DNA of 47,954 bases from an uncultured Bacteroides sp. (GTDB taxonomy: Bacteria; Bacteroidota; Bacteroidia; Bacteroidales; Bacteroidaceae): the NCBI GenBank assembly GCA_900755095.1, contig CAAEFE010000107.1, forward strand, positions 1 through 47,954, written 5' to 3'. The first letter of the stretch is position 1; each line of letters starts with the position of its first letter. The notes beneath the pieces are model-generated. The model was not told the DNA's origin and did not search any database. It saw only the letters and a program-made list of their open reading frames with translations. Below are positions 24,651-34,245 of the stretch, in pieces. Made by a program: the position numbers and the translations under genes.

Positions 24651-27600
24651 TTAAAAGTTCAAGGTCAATCCAAAGTTAAAGCTCTTATTCAGAGGATAAT
24701 TCAAGCCGGCACTATAGTCTCCTTCAATCTTTTCCGGATCGAATGCCTTTACAAACGGGTCACAGACAGTAAACAGGTTATTTCCGTTCGCATAGATTCT
24801 TAAACTACCGATACCCAGTTTATGCATCAGTCGGGGACTGAAGGTGTAGCCGATCTCAATTGTTTTCAGTCTCAGATAAGAAGCGTTCTTACGCCATATC
24901 TGCGAATCCCTCGTATAGAACGATCCCATGTCCTGCTCCAGACGGATGGCCGGCCATTCTCCCGGTATCCATTCACTGTTCGCATCATACGGGTCGGACA
25001 GATGCCAACGGTCGTAGAAGTATTCGGGGGTATTGCCACCCTTGAAACAGAGCATCTTTGCGTATACCTCGTCAAACTGCACCGTGTACAGGGCAGAACC
25101 TTGAAAAAGAGCATAGAAGTCGAAGTTCTTCCAGGATGCTTCCACATTGAAACCATAGTGAATCAACGGGCTGCCGGACCAGAATAAAGGGGTCTTGTCC
25201 AGATCATTCACCACTCCGTCACCGTTTACGTCTTTCAGGATGTAGTCACCGGGAAGTTCCTTGGAATTTCCGTTATCCCCATTCTGAATCGGATATGTAT
25301 TAATCTCGTCAAAGTTCTGGAAACGTCCGTCCGTCTGATACCCCCAGATAAAATCTCCCCAGCGGTTGGATGACTGGTTTCTCCATCTTTCCATACTGCT
25401 CTTGTAAGGACCGCTCTCTATATAACGGCGTTGGGTACGCGCCAAGTTAAAGTTACCGGATACACTGTAGTGGAAATCACCGATTTTGTTGGTATGAGTC
25501 AATGTAAATTCAATACCCCTCGTACGGTCGCCGTTCAGGTTTTCCTGTGGCAACTTGGAACCGAACGTATTGGGAAGAGAACCGTAACGGTCGGCCAACA
25601 GGCCGCTGCGGTCACGCTGATAAATATCAAACTCTACTGCGATCAGCCGGTTAAAGATTGAAAAGTCAATACCAATATTATACATATTCACTTTAATCCA
25701 GGTCAGATTCTTATTGATCATCACAGGAGAAGCTACTCCATTGGTATAATTTCCCTGGCTGAATACATATCCGCCACTGTTCAACGTGTAACCGGAGAAG
25801 TATTGGAACGGATCACCGGCATCTTGCCCCGAACGACCGGCAGAGAAACGAAGTTTCAGATTATCGACAAACTTGAAGTTGTCTTTGATAAAGCTCTCTT
25901 CCGAAATCCTCCATCCTACGGAAGCGGACGGAAAGAATGCCCATCTGCTGCCCGGAGCATATCGATAAGAACCGTCGTATCTGCAAGCAAGCTCTGCCAG
26001 ATATTTGCCTTTATAATCATAGGTCAGACGCCCGATATGAGAAAGATAAGCCTGGTGTTCCGAGGAACCGGATACTTTCTGGTCAGATTCGCGTGCATTG
26101 TCCAGTTCACCGATTGTGAAAAAGTCAAACTTGCGCTCACCATTCATCCAGTTTGCTTTCTCTTCGCGTCTTTCGAAGACATAAGTAGCTCCGATGGTAT
26201 GGTTGCCGAACGTTCTGTTATAGTTTGTCTGGAACTGCATATCCACCCGTTCCGATTCTCTGCGATTATCCTGGAGTAAAGCCGGATAGTTGGCATCTGC
26301 CGCCGTATACTCGCCCGTATATTCGCCATAGGTATATGTCTTAAAACCTTTCCGCGTTGCCTTATATCCGTAGTTATTGTAATCGTAGATAAAAGTACCT
26401 TTCACCTTCAGCCCCTTTACATAAGGAATATTATACTCTAATGCAAACTGTGTCTGCAAGTTCTTATTCCGCTCTTTAGCGCTTCCGGTATAATCGGCAT
26501 CGATCATAGCCGCCGGATTAGGGACATAAGAGAAGTTATTATAATAATCCGGATTGTCATTGGCATAGATAGAAGTAGTAGGCGGATTTACACGCGTACT
26601 CTTAAATATATCATAGAAAGGAAACCAGGGACGGTTGGTGGTATCATAACGTCCGCCAAGATTGATACTGGCTGTCAGGTCTTTGGTAATCTTCAGACTG
26701 ACATTGGAACGGAATGTATATTTATCATAAGTCAATGCGTTATTCTTCAACAAGCTGTTATCGGTGGCATAACCGAAACTACCGTAATAACTTACTTTGT
26801 CGGTACCACCTTCCAGGGACAGAGTCGTCTGGAACTGTGTGGCGTGCTTATTGAAAACGGCATCATACAAGTCTACACTCTCATAACCGGGAGCACCTTG
26901 CTGCCATTTGGTCAATTCGTCCTTTGTGATATAAGCCGGTCTGCCTGCATTGATTTCCGCCTCATTTCGCATGGTCATATATTGTCCGGCGTTGGCCATC
27001 TCCGGCACATTGGTAGGAGAAGTAATGCCGACATTGGCGTTCAACGTAATACGCGGTTTGCCTGTAGCCCCTTTCTTGGTGGTAACAATCACGGCACCAT
27101 TCGCCGAATTCATACCATAGATAGAGGCAGTAGCATCTTTCAGAAAAGATATGCTTTCAATATCTTCCGGATTCAGCCGTTGAAATTCGCTGGAACCGTC
27201 TCTCACCACTCCGTCAATCACAAACAAAGGAGTTCCGAAGCCACGGACATTGATATTGGAACTGAACTTACCCGGCTCTCCATTCTCCTGTCTGATCCGC
27301 AGACCGGCAACTTTTCCCTGAATGGCCTGTGCCAAACTAGGTGCCTTGGTCTTTACGATATCATCTACTTTCAGGTTTCCGATAGCTCCTGTCAGACTTT
27401 CCTTTTTCTGAATGCCATATCCGACAACAACTACATCGCCCAATGCTACCACATTCTCCTCAAGGACTACCGTTACGAAGTTTTTATTCACCACTTTCAC
27501 TCTCTTCGGATTATAGCCGACATATCCTATCTCCAGTTCCGCTCCCACAGGAACCTGGATAGTAAACTTACCATCCATATCAGAAATAGTCCCCGTACCC

Positions 27601-27782
27601 GTTTTCAGAACTTTCACTGAGGCTCCGATAATGGCTTCTCCTTTATTGTCTGTCACCTGCCCGGAAACTTTCAGGTTTTCCTGCGCCATAACAGAATCCA
27701 AAGAAAGGATGCTCCCCATTATCAAATAAAGGAACCTTAAAAAAACTCTTTGCAAATGATCTTTGCTCTTTCCTGTTTTCAT
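24651..27782 (-). CDS. SusC-like TonB-dependent outer-membrane transporter
   Basis: A 1043-aa outer-membrane channel that imports oligosaccharides with energy from TonB/ExbBD. After a long signal peptide (cleavage near VMAQ, about 34) comes a carboxypeptidase-regulatory-like domain (about 38-115, VSGQVTDNKGEAIIGASVKV). A TonB-box-like VVVVGYG segment precedes the plug (SLTGAIGNLKVDDI..., FVIDGVVRDGSSEFQRLNPEDIESISFLKDATASIYG). The beta-barrel fills the rest and ends NKSFNFGLTLNF with a terminal Phe. All usual blocks are present. It heads the nine-gene mannan operon, with a leader of about 180 nt. A -7 box lies at 27966-27973 and a 22-bp repeat array further upstream. Confidence 0.95.
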   Translation of the reverse strand: MKTGKSKDHLQRVFLRFLYLIMGSILSLDSVMAQENLKVSGQVTDNKGEAIIGASVKVLKTGTGTISDMDGKFTIQVPVGAELEIGYVGYNPKRVKVVNKNFVTVVLEENVVALGDVVVVGYGIQKKESLTGAIGNLKVDDIVKTKAPSLAQAIQGKVAGLRIRQENGEPGKFSSNINVRGFGTPLFVIDGVVRDGSSEFQRLNPEDIESISFLKDATASIYGMNSANGAVIVTTKKGATGKPRITLNANVGITSPTNVPEMANAGQYMTMRNEAEINAGRPAYITKDELTKWQQGAPGYESVDLYDAVFNKHATQFQTTLSLEGGTDKVSYYGSFGYATDNSLLKNNALTYDKYTFRSNVSLKITKDLTASINLGGRYDTTNRPWFPFYDIFKSTRVNPPTTSIYANDNPDYYNNFSYVPNPAAMIDADYTGSAKERNKNLQTQFALEYNIPYVKGLKVKGTFIYDYNNYGYKATRKGFKTYTYGEYTGEYTAADANYPALLQDNRRESERVDMQFQTNYNRTFGNHTIGATYVFERREEKANWMNGERKFDFFTIGELDNARESDQKVSGSSEHQAYLSHIGRLTYDYKGKYLAELACRYDGSYRYAPGSRWAFFPSASVGWRISEESFIKDNFKFVDNLKLRFSAGRSGQDAGDPFQYFSGYTLNSGGYVFSQGNYTNGVASPVMINKNLTWIKVNMYNIGIDFSIFNRLIAVEFDIYQRDRSGLLADRYGSLPNTFGSKLPQENLNGDRTRGIEFTLTHTNKIGDFHYSVSGNFNLARTQRRYIESGPYKSSMERWRNQSSNRWGDFIWGYQTDGRFQNFDEINTYPIQNGDNGNSKELPGDYILKDVNGDGVVNDLDKTPLFWSGSPLIHYGFNVEASWKNFDFYALFQGSALYTVQFDEVYAKMLCFKGGNTPEYFYDRWHLSDPYDANSEWIPGEWPAIRLEQDMGSFYTRDSQIWRKNASYLRLKTIEIGYTFSPRLMHKLGIGSLRIYANGNNLFTVCDPFVKAFDPEKIEGDYSAGLNYPLNKSFNFGLTLNF

Positions 27783-27965
27783 AATTTATAGATTAACATT
27801 AATTGATTCAAACCGTTTTCATCTCAAGAAAACTTTCTCTGACAAGTAAGTCCAAGCAGTAATTAAGAAGTGTCGTTTTTCATATTTCCATCATTTTATA
27901 AGGTTATAGTTGATCCGCTCAAGTCATCAGAAACATAGTGGAGGATATCCCATCCGTTTCTGAAG

Positions 27966-27973
27966 CAAATATA
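27966..27973 (-). promoter_or_regulatory. Predicted -7 box of the mannan operon
   Basis: TATATTTG on the minus strand matches TANNTTTG exactly, but no TTTG stands 19-23 bp upstream. A good -7 box with a poor -33 box suggests that an activator is needed. The start site would be near 27960, leaving a leader of about 178 nt before susC. Confidence 0.45.
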
Positions 27974-28126
27974 GAATTACAGTCCTTAATGCCATATTAA
28001 TTTTAGATTAATAGCGATAAAGAATTTCATCCTTTTCGCATAAGCATCTAGTTATCAATGATGTTTTCATGATAAAAAAACAATTATTATTTGATGGTAT
28101 AATGAGTGCCTTACTCCGCAAGGATT

Positions 28127-28192
28127 TATTTCGGGTACCGATGAGACCTATTTCCGGTACCGATGAGGACAGGCTCCGCCACCGACCAACAG
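28127..28192. repeat. 22-bp direct repeats with GGTACC core, candidate operator
   Basis: TATTTCGGGTACCGATGAG at 28127-28145 recurs as TATTTCCGGTACCGATGAG at 28149-28167, exactly 22 bp apart. A degenerate third unit (CTCCGCCACCGA) falls at the next 22-bp step (28171-28192). SARP regulators are known to bind direct repeats set 11 or 22 bp apart, and the neighbouring regulator has a SARP-like domain. Alternatively the two GGTACC cores can pair in RNA as a 7-bp hairpin. The link to the regulator is inference. Confidence 0.6.
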
Positions 28193-28225
28193 GAAGTAGC
28201 GGAAAATTATTAATAGAGGATTAAT

Positions 28226-30805
28226 TTAGAGTGAATTTATAATATCATCATAAGAGAAATCAGGCTTGGCATTCAGTAAACGTTCATATTCAATACAGAA
28301 CTTATCGAAACTTTGCTTGGACAAACCTTTCTGCCCCATCTGATACAAGACTCTGCATTTAGTGCGGATAGCGTCTTCGTCTATATTATCAACAAGCAGA
28401 ATTACATCTGATATTTTCAGCAAAAGCCTGGAATCTTCTTTTATATCGGGACGGTTGACCACAGAAAGCAGTATTTCCGTCAACAGAACGTAGTAGGCTG
28501 ACTTATATTCGTCAATCCATTCGGCACTGACGTTAGGGAGCAATGCGCCGGCACTCGCCAGGGATATGATTTTATTGATTATCTTTTTATCCGTAATGGT
28601 ATCTTTATCTTTTATCTGATCCAGCAATCTCATCACTTCCTGATAATCGCAGGTCACGTCTTTCCCCAGATTCAGATACCAATAGCCGTTCTTATTGGCA
28701 ATATTGATATCTCCGATTTTCTCAATGATCAGCCTTAGCTTTCTGATATTCACGTTTCTGTTATTCGATGCACTGGACTTACTCATATCGAACCAGAAAG
28801 TTTCATCCAGGCATTGAGAAGTCGTTCCCTTTCCGTTCTTAATGGTATTCAGCAGTAAAAACAAGAATAATTGCTTAAGAGTAGGCGTAAAATCTCCCGT
28901 GATGTTACCGCCTTGCTTATCAAATATCTGGAATCCGCCCAGTAATAAAACCGAAGATACTTTTTGTTCAGTCGGTTCTTCTTCGACCAATCTGTCTTTT
29001 ACTTCTTCCGTAGCAACCGGACCGACTGACACATTCACTTTTCTCTTTCTCTTACTATGCAATAACCATATACTTCCTCCTATCAGGCACAGTAGTCCTG
29101 CCAAAATACCGGATATCAATATCACCGGCTTCATTCCGCCAGTCTGATGAGGCAAAATACCTTCCTTGGACAAAGGTGGAAATGCCAGTTTATAAAATTC
29201 GACTTTAGATATTCCGGGCTCCTTTTCCTGCAACACCACAGCATAAATAGAAGATGTCTCTCTATGCAAAAACATATCACAATAAGAATGAATATCGAGG
29301 AAGTTATAAACAATGGAATCACTCATCACTTCCTGAACCGGTTGTCTGGTCTGTATATCAAACCGGCTCAAATAAACAAAAGTATTATACCGGTCATTAT
29401 TATATGTCAAAGCATATACACTATTCGACGGTGTATCGACAATCATTGAATTACCGAAAGTAAAGTGCTGCCTGTCATTCACAAACTCCCATAACTTAGC
29501 GCATTTACCTGTTTTCAAATTCAACCGGTAAAGATCATAAAAGTTTCCCGGAGATTCTTCCTGCTTACCCGACTGATTGCCATAACCACCCATGATCAAT
29601 AAGTAGTCCTCATTCTCCGCCCCCATCGCACTTAAATAGCGGGGAAACAGACAGGAATCAAGGGAACTGATCGACCACCCCTGCGGATCAGACAGGTTTA
29701 TTCTGCTCAACTGTGAATTATAGCGGTGATTACCATAGCCACCAAAAACAATCAGTTCATCTCTTTTCTGATTGATAATACGATTATGATGCTGGCGGGT
29801 ATCAATCATTACCGGAGTTTCTAATGTCCAGCATTTCCGGTCAAACTCATAGACATTCAAATCGTTGAAATCCGGTGTATAAGACAAGAGCCTGTTTCGT
29901 TTGGCATCAAAAATAATCTGGCTGGAAGCTCCTATATAAGGATGTCCTTTATAAGCAATCGAATCAATACGATTCGCCTTCACATCGTAAACAAATAACT
30001 GACGGCCTCCTGCTATGAAAAAACGTCCCGACACATCGTCATAAGCCACCTGCGGATTAATATGGTGCACATTCAACGAAGCTAATGCCGCCCATTTAGT
30101 ATGTTTATCTATCTCCCAGACGCCATTACGTACAAAAGCCTGTTTATTTCTGACACTATCGTAAGTCACATCTTTATCATGAGCAGCCAATTCCCATTTA
30201 TAAAGCAGTTTACCTTGAATATCAGCAAGTTCTATATTACGAATGGTCATAGGAGGTACATCTGTAGAGAAGAAACGGGGATGCTTGCTGCCTCCGAAAT
30301 AGATCTTGATATCCTTAAAGTTGCTCAGGGAATGATTGATTTCCGCCTGGATACCGTCTGCAGCAATATGAATCCGGTCTTTGGTAAATTGCAGATCGAC
30401 GTGTATCCATCTGTCTGCTACAATCTTTACCGAATCTGCAATCTCCGTATTCTTGATCACCCGGTCTTTGTCAGTCAATACAATATTAAATCGGGAATAA
30501 AGCAGGTAGGAGATAAAATCAAAGCAGGAAGAATCATCTGCTATGACCCGTACAACATAACCATAAGTATACAGTTCATTTCTCAACTTTATATCGAATC
30601 CCACCGAGAAACCGTCCTCGGGAAAAGACAAAGAAGCCGCAGGAGTAAGATCCAGATTGGTCCGCTGATCCTGATTGGTAGAATGAGCCAGAAACGTAAG
30701 ACCATAATCATAGACACTATTATCTATAACATTACTCTTGCATACCCATATATGCAATAAAAAGACTAAAGATAGAAGGTATCTACATTTCATAGTAACA
30801 ATCAT
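28226..30805 (-). CDS. Transmembrane regulator: LamG and Kelch-like sensor with SARP-like DNA-binding domain
   Basis: An 859-aa protein that appears to sense outside and bind DNA inside. A signal peptide (about 1-24, possibly starting at the second Met, residue 5) leads to a LamG-like sandwich (about 45-215, FSVGFDIKLRNELYTYGYVV, ADRWIHVDLQFT). Kelch-like propeller blades follow (about 225-550, YDDVSGRFFIAGGRQLFVYD, RDELIVFGGYGNHRYNSQL, EDYLLIMGGYGNQSGK). One membrane helix lies at about 559-582. The cytoplasmic part starts near 615 with LLLGGFQIFDKQGG. A winged-helix block (LKQLFLFLLLNT...DETFWFD...NNRNVNIRKLRLIIEKIG) resembles SARP/BTAD proteins, then helical repeats run to 859. No kinase, receiver or AraC domain is seen. 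It precedes susC in the same direction and is probably the mannan-locus activator. Confidence 0.75.
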   Translation of the reverse strand: MIVTMKCRYLLSLVFLLHIWVCKSNVIDNSVYDYGLTFLAHSTNQDQRTNLDLTPAASLSFPEDGFSVGFDIKLRNELYTYGYVVRVIADDSSCFDFISYLLYSRFNIVLTDKDRVIKNTEIADSVKIVADRWIHVDLQFTKDRIHIAADGIQAEINHSLSNFKDIKIYFGGSKHPRFFSTDVPPMTIRNIELADIQGKLLYKWELAAHDKDVTYDSVRNKQAFVRNGVWEIDKHTKWAALASLNVHHINPQVAYDDVSGRFFIAGGRQLFVYDVKANRIDSIAYKGHPYIGASSQIIFDAKRNRLLSYTPDFNDLNVYEFDRKCWTLETPVMIDTRQHHNRIINQKRDELIVFGGYGNHRYNSQLSRINLSDPQGWSISSLDSCLFPRYLSAMGAENEDYLLIMGGYGNQSGKQEESPGNFYDLYRLNLKTGKCAKLWEFVNDRQHFTFGNSMIVDTPSNSVYALTYNNDRYNTFVYLSRFDIQTRQPVQEVMSDSIVYNFLDIHSYCDMFLHRETSSIYAVVLQEKEPGISKVEFYKLAFPPLSKEGILPHQTGGMKPVILISGILAGLLCLIGGSIWLLHSKRKRKVNVSVGPVATEEVKDRLVEEEPTEQKVSSVLLLGGFQIFDKQGGNITGDFTPTLKQLFLFLLLNTIKNGKGTTSQCLDETFWFDMSKSSASNNRNVNIRKLRLIIEKIGDINIANKNGYWYLNLGKDVTCDYQEVMRLLDQIKDKDTITDKKIINKIISLASAGALLPNVSAEWIDEYKSAYYVLLTEILLSVVNRPDIKEDSRLLLKISDVILLVDNIDEDAIRTKCRVLYQMGQKGLSKQSFDKFCIEYERLLNAKPDFSYDDIINSL

Positions 30806-30824
30806 AAAAACCGGAATCCTTGTT

Positions 30825-30855
30825 CAAAAGTAAGAAACTTATGTCTAAGACCAAT
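30825..30855 (-). promoter_or_regulatory. Predicted promoter of the mannan-locus regulator
   Basis: On the minus strand, ATTG (30852-30855), 19 bp, then TACTTTTG (30825-30832), an exact TANNTTTG with a near-consensus -33 box. It implies a short leader of about 13 nt and expression separate from the susC operon. Confidence 0.6.
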
Positions 30856-30909
30856 GCATTTGATTGCAATATTCGCAAAAAATTATAGGATATGCAAATC
30901 ATTGGAAAC

Positions 30910-30965
30910 AAAAAGACTCGCCCAAGTAAAGTATCCGAGGGATATCTTTACCTGAGCAAGTCTTT
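30910..30965 (-). terminator. Terminator of the OmpA-family gene
   Basis: A long imperfect hairpin (AAAGACT at 30912-30918 with AGTCTTT at 30959-30965, continuing inward with G-U pairs through GTAAAG/CTTTAC). On the minus RNA it is followed by UUUUUG. It lies about 57 nt after the stop codon. Confidence 0.75.
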
Positions 30966-31021
30966 CCTTTCATAAATACGGCCCACTTAACAGCCGTATC
31001 TATATTACAATATCAAATGTA

Positions 31022-32206
31022 TTATTGAGCTGATTCTACCAATACCACACGATTCAGAATCGGTTGACCGAACTTGTCGACACCACCACCTGCTGCAACA
31101 GACAGTCTGTCTGCAGAGATGCCATATTTCTTAACCAACAGGTCCTTTACAGCTTGTGCACGTTCCAGACTTAACTTCTGGTTGATAGAAGGAGTACCGG
31201 TTGCAGAGTCTGCATATCCGTTGATTGTATAGGTCATGTTCGGGAATTCTTTCATCTTGCTGGCAAGATATGACAAGTTCATTTCTTCTTGTGGAGACAA
31301 TTTGTCTGAACCGATCTTGAAGAATACAGTACGCGGTGCAATGTTGGCATCTGTTACAACGACTTCTTCAGCTTCTTCCACTACAGGCTGCTGTGCATTG
31401 GCTAACTGTTGCTGCAACTGCATATTTGCGGCTGCCATAGCATTCATCTGATCACGCATCTGTCTCAATTCCAGTTCGGAGATAATCTGTGGAACAGGAC
31501 GTTGGAATCCACGGGTCGGGAAGTAATAAGTCACACCGAGAGTAGCACCTAAGATACCATCATAATCGGGTTTGCCACCGTGTTCACCATCAAATTTACC
31601 TTCCAACCCTGTTGCACTCAGTTCAAGGTTCAAATCTACAGCGTTTGACAAACGGAAACGGTTGATAATACCTGCATTGAAGGTAGCAGCGTTTGTATGA
31701 GGCTTAGAATAAGAATGAGCCCAACCGGCACCGATATACGGAATAATCTCATATACGCGATCCGGATTGTAACCACCGAAAAGTGCATTCAGATTAATCA
31801 GCAAGTCGCCATGAAGATTCATATAGTCCCATCTCTGTTTGTAGGAGCCATCTTCTCTCGGGCCACCGACTACATAATTTGCAGATTCATTGGTGGTGAA
31901 TCCTTTGGATTGCAGTCCGCTATATTGCATACGTAACCCGAAACCGGGTGTTACCCATTTACCAACTGACACATTCAATGTCGGAGCAATACGATCTCTG
32001 AATTTTCCGATATGGTCGTTATTACCAAATAATACCTGTGCACCGCCTCCTACAGAGAAGAACCAGTTGCTCCAGAATGGGTTAGTTATTACTTGATGTT
32101 TATCTTGTACCTGAATAACCTCGTATTCAGTTACAGTCACGGTTTGCTGCGCAGAAGCGACAGACGCAACGCCGGCAAAAGCCAGCAACATTAGAATCTT
32201 TTTCAT
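31022..32206 (-). CDS. OmpA-family outer-membrane protein
   Basis: A 394-aa protein with a clear signal peptide (MKKILMLLAFAGVASVASA). Residues about 40-230 form an OmpA-like beta-barrel (FFSVGGGAQVLFG, LNVSVGKWVTPGFGLRMQYSG, GVTYYFPTRGF). A short Gln/Ala/Met-rich coiled segment (about 235-275) links to a peptidoglycan-binding OmpA_C domain (about 290-394). The core motif is NGYADSATGTPSINQKLSLERAQAVKDLLVKKYG... in part, and NRVVLVES ends the protein. It should tether the outer membrane to the cell wall. It is flanked by its own terminator. I could not find a consensus promoter in the 102-nt gap after mutL, so it may be read through from mutL or use a diverged promoter. Confidence 0.9.
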   Translation of the reverse strand: MKKILMLLAFAGVASVASAQQTVTVTEYEVIQVQDKHQVITNPFWSNWFFSVGGGAQVLFGNNDHIGKFRDRIAPTLNVSVGKWVTPGFGLRMQYSGLQSKGFTTNESANYVVGGPREDGSYKQRWDYMNLHGDLLINLNALFGGYNPDRVYEIIPYIGAGWAHSYSKPHTNAATFNAGIINRFRLSNAVDLNLELSATGLEGKFDGEHGGKPDYDGILGATLGVTYYFPTRGFQRPVPQIISELELRQMRDQMNAMAAANMQLQQQLANAQQPVVEEAEEVVVTDANIAPRTVFFKIGSDKLSPQEEMNLSYLASKMKEFPNMTYTINGYADSATGTPSINQKLSLERAQAVKDLLVKKYGISADRLSVAAGGGVDKFGQPILNRVVLVESAQ

Positions 32207-32308
32207 ATACCTAATAGTTAAGTGGTTATTATAATCTTTTCTTTGTTGAACTATTTAAATAACACGAACTGAACTAAAAGGTTTTAAGAAATGATGATTT
32301 TATTTGTT

Positions 32309-34231
32309 TTATTTGAATAATTTCTCGATGTCCTCTTCCTTGATTGTTGTCAAGACTGTTTTGCCATCCGGAGTGTAATTTGGTGAAGGACAGGCAAAAA
32401 GACTGTCTACAAGACTTACCATTTCCTCATTACTCAATACCTGACCATATACAATAGCCGCCGCACGTGCCAGTGTTAAAGCTAAGATATTCTGGATTTC
32501 CTCCTTCACATCATTCCCTTTTTCCATAGCTGTATGTAGCATATTCCGTACCAACTCAACCGGATTCAATCCTTCTATCCCCGAAGGAATGCCATTGATG
32601 GCATAACTACCGCCACCCAAATCACTCAGATCGAAACCTACCGCCGACAAATCATCCATGATTCCTTGCAGGACAGCCGCTTCTGAAGCAGGCAGCTGTA
32701 ATATCTCGGGGAAAAGCACTCCCTGCGAAACACCTTGTTTTTGTTTTATCTGCACCATATACCGATCAAAAAGTACACGGATATGCGCACGATGCTGGTC
32801 GATCAACATCAATCCTGATTTCACCGAAGTCAGAATAAAACGACCTTTGAACTGCAAATGCAGATTCCCTTTCTCAATCACCGATTCATTGGCATATAAA
32901 GTAGAGGAAGCCGATGAGAAAGTGGAGGAAGCGGCAGATACCGCCGAAATAGTTTTCTCTTCAGCAACCATCGGTTCTTCCTCGAAAGGAGAATTTTCCC
33001 AATCCATTTCCGGTTCCTGCTGAGGCTCATTCATCTTACTTGCCTTGGTCAATCCACCATACAGTCCTTCCCATTCCACCTTCGGACGGCTATATGATCC
33101 GCCGCCACTTCCACCGGAAGATACTTTGAACGGATTGAAATCCGAATTATAATGAATCTTCGGAGGTGCAGGAGGCAGGTTCTGCTCAAATGCAGGAATA
33201 TCCGGCATATCTTCCGTATCGAAATCAATGGAAGGAATGGCGCTGAACTTGCCCAACGACTCCTTTACTGATGCCGAAAGTATTTGCCAGATAGCCTGTT
33301 CATTCTCAAACTTGATTTCTGTCTTAGTGGGATGAATATTCACATCGATATTAGCCGGATCCACTTCAAAATAAATAAAGTAGGAAACTTGCTCGCCAAC
33401 GGGAATCAACTGTTCATAAGCCTCCATCACTGCCTTATGAAAATAAGGATGGCGCATATAACGCCCGTTGACAAAGAAATATTGGTGAGCACCTTTCTTA
33501 CGGGCAGTTTCCGGCTTCGCTATGTAGCCTGAGATTTTCACCATCGTAGTATTCACCTCTATATTCAGCAACTGTTGATTCAGCTTCTTGCCGAAGATAG
33601 CAAGAATACGTTGCCGCAAAGGAGATACAGGCAGATTAAACAGTTCGGAATCATTGCTGTAAAGCGAAAAGGCTACTTCGGGATGAACCAAAGCAATACG
33701 TTCAAACTCTGCCAGAATATTACTTAGTTCTGTTGAATTAGCTTTCAGGAACTTGCGACGGGCGGGCACGTTGAAGAACAGATTCTTCACAGAGAAGTTA
33801 CTTCCCTTGGAACAGGAAACAGCTTCCTGACTTTCGACTTTGGAGCCTGCAATCACCAGTTTTGTTCCCAGTTCTTCCGATTCCAACCGTGTTTTCAGTT
33901 CAACCTGCGCCACAGCTGCAATGGAAGCCAGTGCTTCTCCACGAAACCCCATCGTACGCAAAGCAAACAAATCCGCTGCTTCCCGAATCTTAGAAGTCGC
34001 ATGGCGTTCAAAGGAAAGTCGCGCGTCCGTTTCGGACATTCCCTTTCCATCGTCTATAATCTGGATGCAGGTCTTACCGGCATCCGTAACTAACACATGT
34101 ATATTTTGAGCATCTGCATCGATCGCATTCTCCACTAGCTCTTTAATAACAGATGCCGGACGTTGTATCACTTCACCGGCAGCAATCTGATTAGCTACCG
34201 AATCAGGCAACAAATGAATTATATCGCTCAT
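32309..34231 (-). CDS. mutL: DNA mismatch repair protein MutL
   Basis: MutL links MutS mismatch recognition to strand incision and excision. At 640 aa its N-terminal GHKL ATPase is intact: [52 protein letters not shown] low-complexity linker spans about 340-450, and the C-terminal dimer domain follows. In endonuclease-type MutL the metal site is DQHA..E....E. Here it reads D478-Q-H-R-A-H-I484-R-V-L-F-D489, so the key Glu is Ile. The usual C-terminal CPHGRP is [11 protein letters not shown]. The nicking activity may therefore be absent or altered. It is the last gene of a six-gene run, 14 nt after a small membrane-protein gene. Confidence 0.95.
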
Positions 34232-34245
34232 AGTTTATTTAGTAG

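Larger units (their letters stand above)
27783..28225 (-). other. Intergenic control region between regulator and susC
   Basis: A 443-bp gene-free stretch. It contains a predicted -7 box for susC (27966-27973), and a GC-rich 22-bp repeat array (28127-28192) close to the regulator's stop codon. The remainder is AT-rich (for example 28070-28100) without an evident terminator or ORF. This is where the regulator would be expected to act. Confidence 0.65.

Noticed and set aside
26844..27620. Open frame of 258 codons antisense to susC
   Set aside because: It is a shadow frame; the susC frame on the other strand matches the family over its full length.
28226..30805. Hybrid two-component sensor of the mannan locus
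   Set aside because: There is no histidine kinase, receiver or AraC-type domain. The length and cytoplasmic part fit a one-component protein.
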